The notes beneath the pieces were generated by a model. It was not told where the DNA came from, did not search any database, and saw only the letters and a list, made by a program, of their open reading frames with translations. A program made the translations under genes and the position numbers. Below, one piece after another: positions 1 to 11,240 of a stretch of DNA of 64,000 bases. The stretch is from Carya illinoinensis (lineage: Eukaryota > Streptophyta > Magnoliopsida > Fagales > Juglandaceae). Position 1 is the first letter of the stretch, and each line of letters begins with the position of its first letter. The stretch lies in contig NC_056765.1 in assembly GCF_018687715.1 (NCBI RefSeq), positions 124,001 to 188,000 on the forward strand, read 5' to 3'.

Positions 1-436
1 GATTCTTAGTGAACATTATTTAAGTTCTATGCTATATGAGTTTACTATGGAATCAAACCATTCAAGAATAACAAGTTAACAGAATGATAAACTACCCGGA
101 TAAACAATTAGTCCAGCTCTTCATCATGTCCCCAATATTCATAATTAAGGCCCTACAAATTTAAGAACACAAATTCTTAAATTGATGTAACCTCAATATA
201 TTTTTGTCCACAACATTATTCACATATATATTTTCAATACTGAGAATTAATTAATAGATAAACAGAACAAATAAAAGTTTCACTTACTCTAATTTTTTTC
301 AACATGATTGGGAAGGCTGATTCACAGCAACCTGTTGTGAAGATAAAAGTAGATAATCATCTAAAAAAATATTAAAAAAATAGAGTTAGATGTATAATGA
401 ACTAAGTTAGATAGATATTAAAAAAAGATTTCAAGT
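1..436. other. AT-rich flank of the hAT remnant, no gene seen
   Basis: No open frame or recognisable motif was found. The segment lies beyond the C-terminal end of the minus-strand hAT transposase and may hold the 3' part of that transposon, but I could not identify a terminal inverted repeat. Confidence 0.4.
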
Positions 437-1624
437 TTAAAACTTACCTTCAAGGTCCATCAACTCTATGTATTCTTTCAACTCTCGGATGTCGACAGGT
501 TTGGTCATTAACCAATTTTGGGTGCAAAAAAGAGCTTCAACAGTCTCTGGAGACAATGAACTCCTAAAAGGATCCAAGATGCGTCCTCTAGTGCTAAATG
601 TCGACTTCGACACAACAGTGAAAATGAGGGTGGCTAACACATCACGTGTTACCTTAGTAAGAACATGATAATTAGCAGCATTAATTCTCCACCAATCCAA
701 GATATCAAAACTGAGTGATTTTGGTGCACATCTCTCCGACAAATACCTATCTAGTTCTGATCTAAACTTCATAAACCCTTGCTTCTCAAGGTATTTTTCT
801 AACTTGCTATCAAATTTAATCGAGCTACTAGAAGAAGTAGAAGTAGTGTTTGACCTCTCTTGAGCCACATTAAAACTCCCCCCACTAGAAATTTGTTATA
901 CTGCTCAATCAAGCGGCTTAACAAGAGTTTAACCTTAGCCTCTATTTTATCTCCCAACTCATCCCCTTTGCATCGTCATAACCAAAACCTCATTGACAAC
1001 ATTTTGTATCTTGAATCAAGTACAAAAGCAACATATATCATCAAGTTAAATTTATCTGTGCTACCCCAATACTTTTCAAACTTATCTTTCATATTCGTGC
1101 CCATAGTCCTAGTGATGCTAATTTTACTCATGCACATATCAATTAATGTATCTTCGATTGTGCATAGTTCCTGAAAATATACATTAGCTATCACATATAA
1201 AGAACTAGAAATGTTCAATATAACATCATAAAATATTTTTAGTAACTCTATAAAAATCTGTATTTTTTTCCACTCATCACTAATGGGGTTCACAAATTCA
1301 TTATCCACATACATATAATAGCATTCAAATGCTAATTTGTGTTTTACAGCGGTGCTCAACATCAAGTATGTGGAGTTCCATCTAGTGGTAACATCCAAGC
1401 AAAGCATCTTCTTGCTAATATTTTCTTCTATTGCACAAGCCTTGAACTTGGAAAACCTTGACAGTGAAGACTTCACATATTTGACGGCTTATCTAATCGT
1501 TGATATTAACTGATAAATCTCTCTCAAACCACCATTAACAACCAAATTTAATATATGGGCAGCACACCGCATGTGAAGGAACTCATCACTCAATATGATA
1601 CAATAACTATAATTTATCCTCCTC
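437..1624 (-). pseudogene. hAT transposase, catalytic core and C-terminal dimerisation domain (broken)
   Basis: The piece at 1624-1489 carries RCAAHILNLVV, ends at a TAA, and resumes with the RNase H-like core (DVTTRWNSTYLML, FEKYWG) at 1476-976. The piece at 868-437 is the hAT dimerisation domain, recognisable from WWRINAANYHVL, the FSTRGR segment and DPFRSSLSPETVEALFCTQNWL-type ending. Family members have this order in one polypeptide of roughly 600-700 residues. Here stops and frame changes separate the blocks, so no active protein is expected. Confidence 0.8.
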
Positions 1625-1629
1625 CTCAT
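1625..1629. repeat. Target site duplication CTCAT, left copy of Copia 1
   Basis: CTCAT directly precedes the 5' LTR and recurs at 6942-6946 after the 3' LTR, as expected for Copia integrase. Confidence 0.9.
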
Positions 1630-2032
1630 TGTTGCGAATGGAGACAAGAGTGGTGGGTCATGCATTACATGTGCTCGTTTAATGCACCGAAAGGCACCGA
1701 ATGCACCGAATTCAAAAGGTGCAGCCTCTCTCAATTGTACCTTCTCATCGACGACTCCCAATCAGTATTATAAATAGAAGTGTTGTGATGAGGTGAGAGT
1801 GTGAGTGCAGAAAAGTGTAGAGAGAAAACAGAGAGTGTGTGCTGCGTGTAGAGCTGTGCAGAGAAGATAGAAAGAGAGTGGATGAGCAGAGAGAGTTTAC
1901 AAGAGAGGTTTCTTGTAAAAATTATTTCATAGTGAAATTACAGCAGCTGTGGACGTAGGCAATTGCCGAACCACGTTAAATTTTGTCTCTCCTTTATTTA
2001 GAACCATCTCTGTCTCCGACCAGCTCCCAACA
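1630..2032 (+). repeat. 5' LTR of Copia 1
   Basis: Begins TGTTGCGAATGG and ends CTCCCAACA. A TATAAATA box at 1769-1776 followed by a GA-rich leader fits the retrotransposon promoter and transcript start. It lacks 6 bp present in the 3' LTR. Confidence 0.93.
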
Positions 2033-2034
2033 AC

Positions 2035-2046
2035 TGGTATCAGAGC
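2035..2046 (+). other. Primer binding site of Copia 1 (initiator tRNA-Met type)
   Basis: TGGTATCAGAGC lies two bases after the 5' LTR. It is the standard plant Copia sequence complementary to the 3' end of initiator tRNA-Met. Confidence 0.9.
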
Positions 2047-2254
2047 TCTAGTTCGAGCTGCCTGAAAATTCAAGTTGGTCGAAATCAATTTTTGACAACT
2101 CCAGGGTATTCCTCGCGTCGAGAAGAATCCGTTGCCACAAACGTACCCCGAAAAGATCAGCGCGTGCATCTGCTGCAACTCACGCGCCCCATGCGCACCC
2201 GAGGTTGAAGACGCGTGAAATCCACGCTCCCACGCGCCCTAGAGGAACCCACGT

Positions 2255-2440
2255 GTGTACTGCACTCGCCGAGCCGAGCCGAGCCGCGTTCCTGAGCCGA
2301 GCCGTATCGAGCCGAGTTCCTGAGCCGAGCCGAGCTGTGTAGTCGTGACTGAGCCGAGCCGAGCCGTGTTCCTGAGTCGAGCCGATCCGAGCCCTGTTAT
2401 TGAGCCGCGCCGTGTTGCTGAGCCGAGCCGACGCCATCCT
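2255..2440 (+). repeat. GAGCC-rich degenerate tandem repeat in the Copia 1 leader
   Basis: GAGCCGAGCC units, interrupted by GTGTTCCT and GTGTTGCT variants, fill much of the untranslated leader between the primer binding site and gag. It is very GC-rich compared with the rest of the element. Open frames on the minus strand here are artefacts of the repeat. Confidence 0.7.
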
Positions 2441-2598
2441 GCCACTTGTCGCACTCTGGTTGGCCGAAACTGTTTTGGCCTATTTAAACTCAATTTTGAT
2501 CCAATTTTGACGATTCCGGACTCGTTTCCAGCTAATTCGAGTGTTTTAGACGCAACAGTGATTTTTGTTTGTTTAAATTTGAACTCATTTGTAAAGTT

Positions 2599-5500
2599 AT
2601 GGCTGAAGAAGAAGCTAAAGGTGCTGGTATCGAGAAATTTGACGGTACAGACTTTGCCTACTGGAGAATGCAGATAGAGGATTATCTCTATGGGAAGAAA
2701 CTACATCTTCCACTCTTAGGAAGAAAGCCAGATAACATGAGCAATGAAGATTGGAGTTTCCTTGATAGACAAGTGTTGGGAGTCATTCGACTAACACTGT
2801 CAAGATCAGTTGCACGCAACGTGGGAAAGGAAAAGACCATAGCAGATTTGATGACAGCTCTATCAGACATGTACGAGCAGCCATCAGCCAATAACAAAGT
2901 GCATTTGATGTACAAGCTATTCTACTTAAGAATGGCAGAAGGAACTCCAGTTATTTAGCATTTGAATGAGTTAAACACCATCATCAATCAATTAGCTTCA
3001 GTGGGGATTAAATTTGATGTTGAAGTACGTGCATTGATTGCTCTGGCTCAATTGCCAAAAAGTTGGGAAGTCATGAGAACAGCTGTTAGCAATTCTTATG
3101 GCAAAACAAAGATGAAATATCAAGATATCCGGGACCATATTCTTAGCGAGGAAGTTCATAGAAGAGATACAGAAGAAGCATCAACTTCCAGTTCTGCCTG
3201 AAATCTCGAGATAAGAGGTAGATGAGCTAGTGGAAGTTCAAATCGGGGCAGGTCAAAGTCCCGAAGAGGCAGAAGTAAATCTAGGTCCGGAAAACAAGTA
3301 TAGTGCTGGAATTGTGGCAAGATTGGCCACTTCAAAAATAATTGCAAGGAAGTAAAGAAAAAGAATGAGCATGACTCTGCTAATGCCACAACAGAAGACC
3401 TCCAAGATGCCTTACTCCTTTCAATCGACAACCAAATTGAATCTTAGATATTAGATTCAGGAGCCTCATTTCACACTACAGCATACCGAGAAATCATGTA
3501 GAATTATGTCACTGGTAATTTCGGAAAGATGTACTTAGCAGATGGTGAAGCGTTGGAAATCAAAGGCATAGGAGATATACCAATCAATCTGCCCAATGGA
3601 AGTGCATGGTTGCTACCGAAGGTGTGACATGTTCCCAAGATCATGAGAAACCTGATTTCTGTAGGACAATTTGATGTTGATGGGCATTCGGTACTATTTA
3701 CCGGTGGCATGTAGAAGATAACAAAAGGAGCTATGGCAGTAACTCGAGGCACAAAAACAGGTACTCTATACATGACTTCAAGCATTAGAGATACTGTTGC
3801 AATTGCTGACGCAAATGCCAACCTATGGCATCAAAGGCTTGGTTACATGAGTGAGAAATGAATGAAAGTACTATTATCCAAGGGGAAGTTACCAAAGTTG
3901 GAATCAACTGATTTCAACATGTGTGAAGGTTGCATTTTTGGGAAGCAAAAAAATTTTAGTTTCCTGAAAAATGGCAGAACTCCAAAGTCTACAAAGTTGG
4001 AGATGGTACACACAGATTTGTGGGGGCCATCCCCAGTCTCTTCTCTTGGAGGATTGCGGTACTATGTTTCCTTTATTGATGACTCAAGCAGGAAAGTATG
4101 GGTTTATTTTTTGAAAAATAAATCTGACACATTTGACATATTCAAGAAGTGGAGAGCCATGGTTGAAAATGAAACAGGCTTGAAGTTAAAATGTCTGAGG
4201 TCAGACAATGGCGGAGAGTACATCGACAGAGGATTCAAAGAATTCTGTGCTGCAAATGGGATTAGATTTCAGAAGACTATTCCCGGGACACCGCAGCAGA
4301 ATGGCGTAGCTGAACGCATGAACAGAACTCTCAATGAATGTGCCAGAAGCATGAGGCTGAATTCAGGATTGCTTGAATGTTTTTAGGCTGATGCAGTTAA
4401 CACTGCAGCCTATTTGATAAATCGGGGACCTTCAATTCCCTTAAAGTTTGATCTACCAGAGGAAGTCTGGAGCGGAAAGAAAGTAAATCTTTCCCATTTG
4501 AAAGTTTTTGGCTATGTATCATATGTTCACATAGATTCTACTATTCGTAACAAGTTAGAAGCCAAATCTAGAAAATATTTTTTCATCGGTTATGGTGATG
4601 AAGAATTTGGCTATCGATTTTGGGATGATAAAAATCGCAAAATCATTAGAAGTAGAAATGTGATATTCAATGAGCAGGTTCTGTACAAAGCTAAGTTACA
4701 AGCTGAACCTGATGAGCAGCCAAAGAAACCTAAGGTTGTTGACTTTGATGTTACTCGAGTCAACACTGTTCAGAACAAGGATCAAGAGAATGATGATACA
4801 CAGATCGAACAACGTACACCACTCACTGTTATTCGAAGATCTTCAAGGATAATCAGGCCACCACAGCGGTTCTCACCATCTCTACACTACATCCTGCTAA
4901 TAGATAGTGGTGAACCGGAAAGTTATGATGAAGCTATACGAATTGAAGATTCGATCAAGTGGGAGAAAGCCATGCAAGATGAGATGGAGTCACTGATGTC
5001 AAATCAGACATGGGAGCTAACTAAGCTTCCAAAATGCAAGAAGGCTTTGCACAATAAATGGGTGTACAGAATTAAGGAAGAGCACAATGGTAGCAAGCGC
5101 TACAAAGCCAAAATGGTCGTGAAGGGGTTTCAACAAAAGGAATGTGTCGACCACACAGACATTTTCTCCCCAGTTGTAAAATTGACCACGATCAGGCTAG
5201 TATTGGCAATTGTGGCTGCAGAAAATCTACATCTTGAACAGTTAGATGTGAAGACTGCATTCCTTCATGGTGATTTGGAGGAAGACATCTATATGCACCA
5301 GCCACAAGGATTCTCAGTGAAGCGAAAAGAGAATCTAGTTTGCAAACTGAAAAAGAGCTTGTATGGCCTAAAACAAGCTTCACGACAATGGTACCGAAAG
5401 TTTGACAACTTCATGTACAGTAATGGATTTACAAGACTGCAGGCTGACCATTGTTGCTATATGAAGAATTTTGACAACTCTTATATTATCCTACTGTTGT

Positions 5501-6461
5501 ATGTGGATGATATGCTCGTTGCAGGGTCAAGCATCGAGGAGATCAATAAACTGAAGAAGCAGTTGTCAAAGCGGTTTGAGATGAAGGATTTGGGTGCTGC
5601 AAACAAATCTTTGGTATGAGAATTATTAGAAACAGGACTAATGATACTCTTAAGCTCTCACAAGAGGAGTATGTGAAGAAGGTGCTCAGAAGGTTTAACA
5701 TGGACAAGGCGAAACCAGTGAGCACACCCTTAGCTAGTCACTTTCGATTAACTAAGGATCAGTAGCCAAAGACGAAGGAAGAGCAAGAATGCATGAACAG
5801 AATACCTTATGCATCTGCTATTGGTAGTCTTATGTACGCCATGGTTTGTACAAGGCCAGATATTGCACAAGCAGTGAGAGTTATGAGCAGGTACATGAGT
5901 AATCCAGGAAAGCAGCATTGGGAAGCAGTCAAGTGGATTTTAAGATATCTACAAGGCTCTTCAGATACGTCACTATGCTTTACAAAAGCAGGTTTAAAAC
6001 TACAGGGATATGTAGATGCTGATTTAGCAGGTGACGTTAACAGTAGAAAAAGTATTACTGGATTTGTGTATACGCTGGGTGATACAGCTGTATCGTGGGC
6101 TTCTAAGTTACAGAAGATTGTTGCTCTCTCAACTACAGAAGCGGAATACGTTGCTATAACTGAAGCGGGGAAGGAAATGGTTTGGTTGTAGTCATTCTTG
6201 GAAGAATTGGGAAAGAAAAATGAAAAAGGTATTTTGCACAATGATAATTAGAGTGCTATTTTTCTTGCAAAGAATCCAGCCTTTCATTCCAGAACAAAAC
6301 ACATACATTTGCGATACCATTCTATCCGATCTCTTCTCGATAGTGGACAGCTGATACTTGAGAAGATTCGAGGAACAGAGAACCCAGCAGACATGTTCAC
6401 AAAAGTAGTTACTGCTGACAAACTGAAGCTGTGTGTAGCTTCAATTGGCCTCCGTACTTAA
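2599..6461 (+). pseudogene. Copia 1 gag-pol polyprotein, broken by stops and one frameshift
   Basis: A single frame from the ATG at 2599 encodes gag (FDGTDFAYWRMQIEDYL), a CCHC knuckle (CWNCGKIGHFKNNC, about 3304-3345), protease (LDSGASFH, near 3451), pre-integrase and integrase (HTDLWGP, then the SDNGGEY region, about 4010-4390), and reverse transcriptase (DVKTAFLHGDLEE, then YVDDMLV, about 5240-5520). Stops interrupt it at 2956, 3199, 3223, 3301, 3445, 3499, 3625, 3712, 3859 and 4384. A one-base loss near 5610 moves the frame. RNase H (VDADLAGD, STTEAEYVA) continues in the new frame with stops at 5763, 6189 and 6249, and the natural end is TAA at 6459. Confidence 0.93.
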
Positions 6462-6532
6462 AGGCATGACTTGAAGTTGCTGTGATGGTTGCTATGAAGA
6501 TATGTAGACTCATTTGTCTCCAAGTGGGAGAT

Positions 6533-6941
6533 TGTTGTGAATGGAGACAAGAGTGGTGGGTCATGCATTGCATGTGCTCGTTTAATGCACCGAAAGGCAC
6601 CGAATGCACCGAATTCAAAAGGTGCGGCTCCACCTTCTCTCAATTGCACCTTCTCATCGATGACTCCCAATCAGTATTATAAATAGAAGTGTTGTGATGA
6701 GGTGAGAGTGTGAGTGCAGACAAGTGTAGAGAGAAAACAGAGAGTGTGTGCTGCTTGTAGAGCTGTGCAGAGAAGATAGAAAGAGAGTGGGTGAGCAGAG
6801 AGAGTTTACAAGAGAGGTTTTTTGTAAAAATTATTTCATAGTGAAATTACAGCAGCTGTGGACGTAGGCAATTGCCAAACTACGTTAAATTTTGTCTCTC
6901 TTTTATTTAGAATAATCTCTATCTCCGACCAGCTCCCAACA
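6533..6941 (+). repeat. 3' LTR of Copia 1
   Basis: Matches the 5' LTR end to end (TGTTGTGAATGG to CTCCCAACA), with about 15 substitutions and 6 extra bases. The purine-rich primer for plus-strand synthesis precedes it. Confidence 0.93.
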
Positions 6942-6946
6942 CTCAT

Positions 6947-7806
6947 GTAATCAACAACAACATCATTAGAGGAGGCATTATCAACTATGATAGTCAAAAT
7001 TTTATTAATCTCTCAATCATGCAACTCCAAGTTTAATACCCTCCCAATAGTTTCGCCCCTATGATTGAGAATTTGGCAAAACTTTATTATTTTCTTATGC
7101 AATCTCTAATTGCAATCAATAAAATGTGCAGTAATTCAAATGTAGTTCATGTTTTGCACCGATGTAGATAAATTCTTTGACCGTCTAATAATTTCTTTAG
7201 CTGTCATTATAAAGCTTAATACAATCTTAAAGTGAGTCGGGATGACAATATAAATCAAGGCTCTAAATCAGCCACATACTCAATAAGCCCTAAGTGCTCC
7301 ACTAGCCTAAAAGGTAATTCACATCTAATAAAAAACTTAGCAGTTGACACCCTAAATTTTTCAGCTTCATACTTTACTAGACCTTGTGGGTTACAAACTC
7401 TTCCCTCCACATCCCTTTTACCACTAGAAGATTTACTTTTTCCAGCTCCTTTAATCCTAAGAGGAGAATTTTCACATACATTATAAAGGTGGTGATCCAT
7501 AGAAGAAGTATCATTCTTGTAGTGGCAACTATACTGCTTACCACAATGATCGCACTTAACTTTTAGGTTATTAAGGTCAATAGATAACATTTTCGTAAAG
7601 TGTTCCCAAACCACTGATTGGTTACTAGTTTTTTTTTTTAGATTTTTTGGATAAATGTGGGATGGAATGGGTAGGCTATTGTGTATATGTGGATGAAGGG
7701 GTTAGAAGATTCTCATGCTCCTCCACATCAGCTGAAAGATAAAAGGAGTCACTACCAACCCCTTGAGTTATACCAACATTACAACTCACAGAATTTTCTT
7801 CCATAT
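6947..7806 (-). pseudogene. hAT transposase, N-terminal part with BED zinc finger (broken)
   Basis: Reading leftwards from an ATG at 7806, the protein opens with an acidic leader. Then comes a BED-type finger (VVWEHFTKM, later CDHCGKQY and DHHLYNVC), which binds DNA in hAT transposases. An in-frame TAG in the leader (about 7680) and a frame slip at an A-run (about 7630-7640) break it. The conserved VDNASSNDV segment, close to the Copia insertion point, ends this half. The remaining catalytic and dimerisation domains are on the far side of the Copia element. Confidence 0.75.
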
Positions 7807-9350
7807 GTTATTTAGAATAAAAAATCAAACACAACAAACTAATAACTGAACATATATATAAACAAAGCTAATCATTCAAATCAAATGAAAAGAATAATAA
7901 CAACGACAAAAATTATCATCACACATGTACCAAGAAATGAAAAGCTAACTAGCTGTCAAACATGCAGCAAGTCACATACTTGGAATGATAATTATGGTTT
8001 AATTGTCTGTTTTGTTCTTAATTTTCTTTTAATTAATCTTTTTTATTAGAACAAACCCAGACCAAGATAACTCTAGTTGGTGTGAAGTACAAGCAAATAT
8101 TCAACATCGCACATTCACCCTCATTCATAGGGTTATGATCTATGATAAAAAATCCATTGAAACCAAAACAAAGTATGAATGGTATTGGATCTAACTTGCT
8201 GGACAATTTGCTTACAATTGGAGAAAGTAGCACATAAGATAGACTTCACTCACAAATGAAAGTTAGACATTGACAAAGATGTCAACCCATCTTGCCCATC
8301 AGCTCACCAAAGCAAAACCATTTATATCTAAAAAGGCCATTCATACTCTATAGCATAAAACCAGCAACAAACGTATCATTTTGACTCTCATCAATCCAAA
8401 TTAAATGTGCTCAGAAAATAAGGGCACCGACCTAATTATCCATAAATATACCTAAACTTTGGTATTATATATACACACACACACATATATATATGCGATC
8501 AAATAAGAGAGTTTGCTCGATCTTAAAACAAAATCATATATATATATATATATAGCAGTTCATGATCATCTAATTATTTTGCAGAATCTGCCGATTTTTC
8601 TTAAATAAATAAATATATAATTAAATAATGAACCCAAATTAATTGTGATCGATTTCCAACAAACAGAGAAGAAAAAAAAGCAAAGAAGAAAACATATAGA
8701 GAAGAAAGAAAACAAACCCTAATGCTATCGGCAGTCTAATCTAAACAAACCCATTTAACTTTTCAGAATGGGTAACCATAGATGTAGAAACTATAGGCAC
8801 AAAATGACTAAAACAAGATAAAATCTAATCAACCAACAAAAGCATTTAGGATGAAGATGGTAGCATTACAGAAGCATCTACTTACATATATTAGCACGAG
8901 GATGAAGACGATGGCTAGAGTTTCGGAGAGACTGAGAGAGGGACGACGGCTATGGTTTCGGAGAGACTGAAAGAGGGTTCGGCGCGAGAGAGGTAGAAGA
9001 CAGGTCCAGAGGCTATTTTTTTTTTTTTTTACCTTATATACACCTGGTTAATCGGGTTATAATACGGAACCCGGGTATGATACCCGGGTCCAGACTAGGT
9101 ATAACGGTTCTACGAATGCTGGTTTGACCCAAACCTAGGCTTTTTTATTTTTATTTTTTATTTTTAAACCCAAATCAAAGCACCACTGTCTAGAATTTCG
9201 AATTTTTTCCCCTCCCCCACAAGTTCTTCCCCCGCCAGCCTTCACTGGCACTGTCTGGGATCTCCGACGAGAACGAACAACCGACCAACCAACAAGAACC
9301 CAGCCACGACTGACTCACACAGGTTTTCTCTTTCTTTTTTATTCCTGAAA

Positions 9351-9352
<2 letters not shown>
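7807..9352. other. Gene-free AT-rich region with short microsatellites
   Basis: No conserved coding frame was seen. It contains AT/AC microsatellites near 8465-8560, a GA-rich stretch near 8900-9000, and a perfect palindrome at 9069-9089. It may include the 5' end of the hAT element (inference). Confidence 0.4.
9069..9089. repeat. Perfect inverted repeat with 9-bp arms
   Basis: ACCCGGGTA, then TGA, then TACCCGGGT. It lies in a stretch rich in GGGT and ACCC words, like the subterminal regions of hAT transposons. Confidence 0.6.

Positions 9353-9392
<40 letters not shown>
9353..9392. repeat. Poly-T tract of about 40 bases
   Basis: Uninterrupted run of T, possibly the reverse-strand A tail of an old retroposed sequence. 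No element body was recognised beside it. Confidence 0.6.
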
Positions 9393-9394
<2 letters not shown>

Positions 9395-9854
9395 CCTTCT
9401 TCTTCTTATGCCCTGTAAGTTTCTTTCAAGCGTTCATGGTTGAAGACAAAATGATGGTTATAGGTCGCCAGATCAATGCTTGTTGTTCGATAAAGTTTGG
9501 TTTTTCTTTTATTCTCTATTATGCTTTTAAAGATGGGCACATATCTGTTTAAGTATCTAGAGGAGCTACAACTGGACAATGGAGGCTTGATTGATGGCCC
9601 CATTCAAGGCCATATACAACTGGACAATGGAGCCTTAATCGCTGGCTTGGATAGAAGGCTATATTCTTGGAAAGATAGACTATGATGATCAAGTCTTGTT
9701 TCTATATCAGTCTGCTAGTTAATTGTATTTAATTTAGTTGACTTCTTTTTATTCTTTCCTAATCATAATTATATACTTTCCTTTTTCTTAACCTTCTTAT
9801 TTAGAGAGATACTTGTATATATATAGCAAGCTGTATTGTAACAGAATCATTGAG

Positions 9855-10106
9855 ACCTTGTTTGTTTTCAGAGATGAGATGAGATAAGTTGAAAGTTGAA
9901 TAAAATATTATTAGAATATATTGTTTTAATATTATTTTTGTATTGAAATTTGAAAAAGTTAAATTGTTTATTTCATTTTTGTATTGAGATTTGTAAAAGT
10001 TGAATTGTTTATTTTATTTTGTATGAAAATTTAAAAAATTTATAATGATTAAGATGAGATAAGATGTAATGAGATGATATGAGAGTTTTCTGAAAGTAAA
10101 CAAGGT
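9855..10106. mobile_element. Harbinger/Tourist-like MITE, copy A
   Basis: Left end ACCTTGTTTGTTTTCAGA mirrors the right end (reverse complement ACCTTGTTTACTTTCAGA). Inside are ATGAGATGAGAT repeats and the words TGTATTGAGATTTG and AAAAGTTGAATTGTTTAT, shared with the copies at 35718-35933 and 42660-42885. No clean three-base target duplication was seen. Confidence 0.6.
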
Positions 10107-10966
10107 GGGAACTAATTTTTTATTTTTTGTTTTTTATTCAAGTCCAAGTGATGAGTTGGGTAACCATGTTTCAATTTTAGCGTAGGAACTAAAATAATGT
10201 ATAGCAACATTTATAGACTCTTACTCTACAATTGAGGTTGATACACCAGGTACATAGCAAAAACCATCAAATATAGAAATTGTTAATTGCCAGAGAAACC
10301 GTTAGATATGAGATGAATTACATTTTCTGTAGTCGAGAAATGATTTATACATAAGATGATCCTTTACGTAAAGTTGTGGTGCATATAAAACTCTTAAGGA
10401 TTAAATATAATCTCTTTATTACATCCTTTTCATGTAGATATAGAACTATGGTAGTGGATTGTCTCAATTGCATGCAGCTTGAAAAAGCACCTGTCACATT
10501 AATTTCTTATGCAAAACCAATCATTCTGCAATGTCTCTCTCGATTCCCAACTTCACTTTTAAGTATTTATTTTCTAGATTTAATTTGAAGATTTATGTTT
10601 AACCACCATGCTTTTAGCATACTCAATTGTGGAATGATTTATGCATTTCTATTTAGTAACTTTCTCCTAAAAACTCAGTTAAAATAGCAGGATGGACAAA
10701 GAGGAAGATGAAATGCCACCTACGCGTTCTACATCGATTTCACCGACTTGGGTATGAAACATATTGGTCATTTAGAAATGGTGTTGTGCCCGATATTGTC
10801 ATTTAGTTAATATATTTTTTATATGTGTATTATAGGGATATTAAGGTCCAGGTAACCTGTACTACCCACCATTTATCATGGTGCTAACGTTGAAGATGTT
10901 ATTGTTGAAACCAATGTAGCGTTGTCACGCAACAAACACCATCGGGTAATGATAAGATGTGAGGAA

Positions 10967-11240
10967 GTGGTTGTAAAGAATATAAAAATTTGTGGGTATT
11001 CTTTGTAGGGACGTCATTATTCTATTTTTGATGTCTTTCTTGAAGTATTTTGTGAAAATGTAAAGGCTTTCTTTTGGAGATTGTGGTTGTAAAGAATGTA
11101 CAGATTGGTGGGTGTTCTACTTGTATGAAAATCATTATTCTATTTTTTATGGCTTTCTTATATGCATTTGTGAAATTCTGGAAGAATTCTTTTGGAGGTT
11201 GTGGTCATAAAGAATGTATAGATTTGTGATTGTTTATTAC
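10967..11240 (+). repeat. Imperfect tandem repeat, unit about 117 bp
   Basis: GTGGTTGTAAAGAAT starts copies at 10967 and 11083, and a diverged partial copy starts at 11201. Each unit contains TCATTATTCTATTTTT and ends in CTTTTGGAG plus a few bases. Confidence 0.65.

Larger units (their letters stand above)
1630..6941 (+). mobile_element. Copia LTR retrotransposon 1 (Tork/TNT1-like), full length, decayed
   Basis: The element has LTRs at 1630-2032 and 6533-6941, a tRNA-Met-type primer binding site at 2035-2046, a purine-rich tract (caagtgggaga) just before the 3' LTR, and a perfect target duplication CTCAT at 1625-1629 and 6942-6946. Internal order is gag, CCHC knuckle, protease, integrase, reverse transcriptase, RNase H, which defines Ty1/Copia. 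By eye the LTRs differ at about 15 positions plus a 6-bp indel (near 4 percent), so the insertion is fairly young, yet the coding region has many stops. Confidence 0.95.
437..7806 (-). mobile_element. Degenerate hAT DNA transposon, split by a Copia insertion
   Basis: Pieces of one hAT (RICESLEEPER-like, BED zinc finger) transposase run right to left. The N-terminus and BED finger lie at 7806-7255, the VDNASSNDV motif near 6955-6990, the RCAAHILNLVVN motif and RNase H-like core at 1624-976, and the C-terminal dimerisation domain at 868-437. The Copia element at 1630-6941 sits between the second and third pieces. Removing it and one target duplication joins the transposase codons in frame (VDYM then RRRIN). 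True transposon ends were not found. A GGTT/CCCGGGT-rich stretch near 9040-9110 could be subterminal hAT sequence (inference). Confidence 0.8.

Noticed and set aside
2180..2493. Minus-strand open frames rich in Ala, Arg, Leu and Ser
   Set aside because: They are the reverse reading of the GAGCC repeat in the Copia 1 leader.
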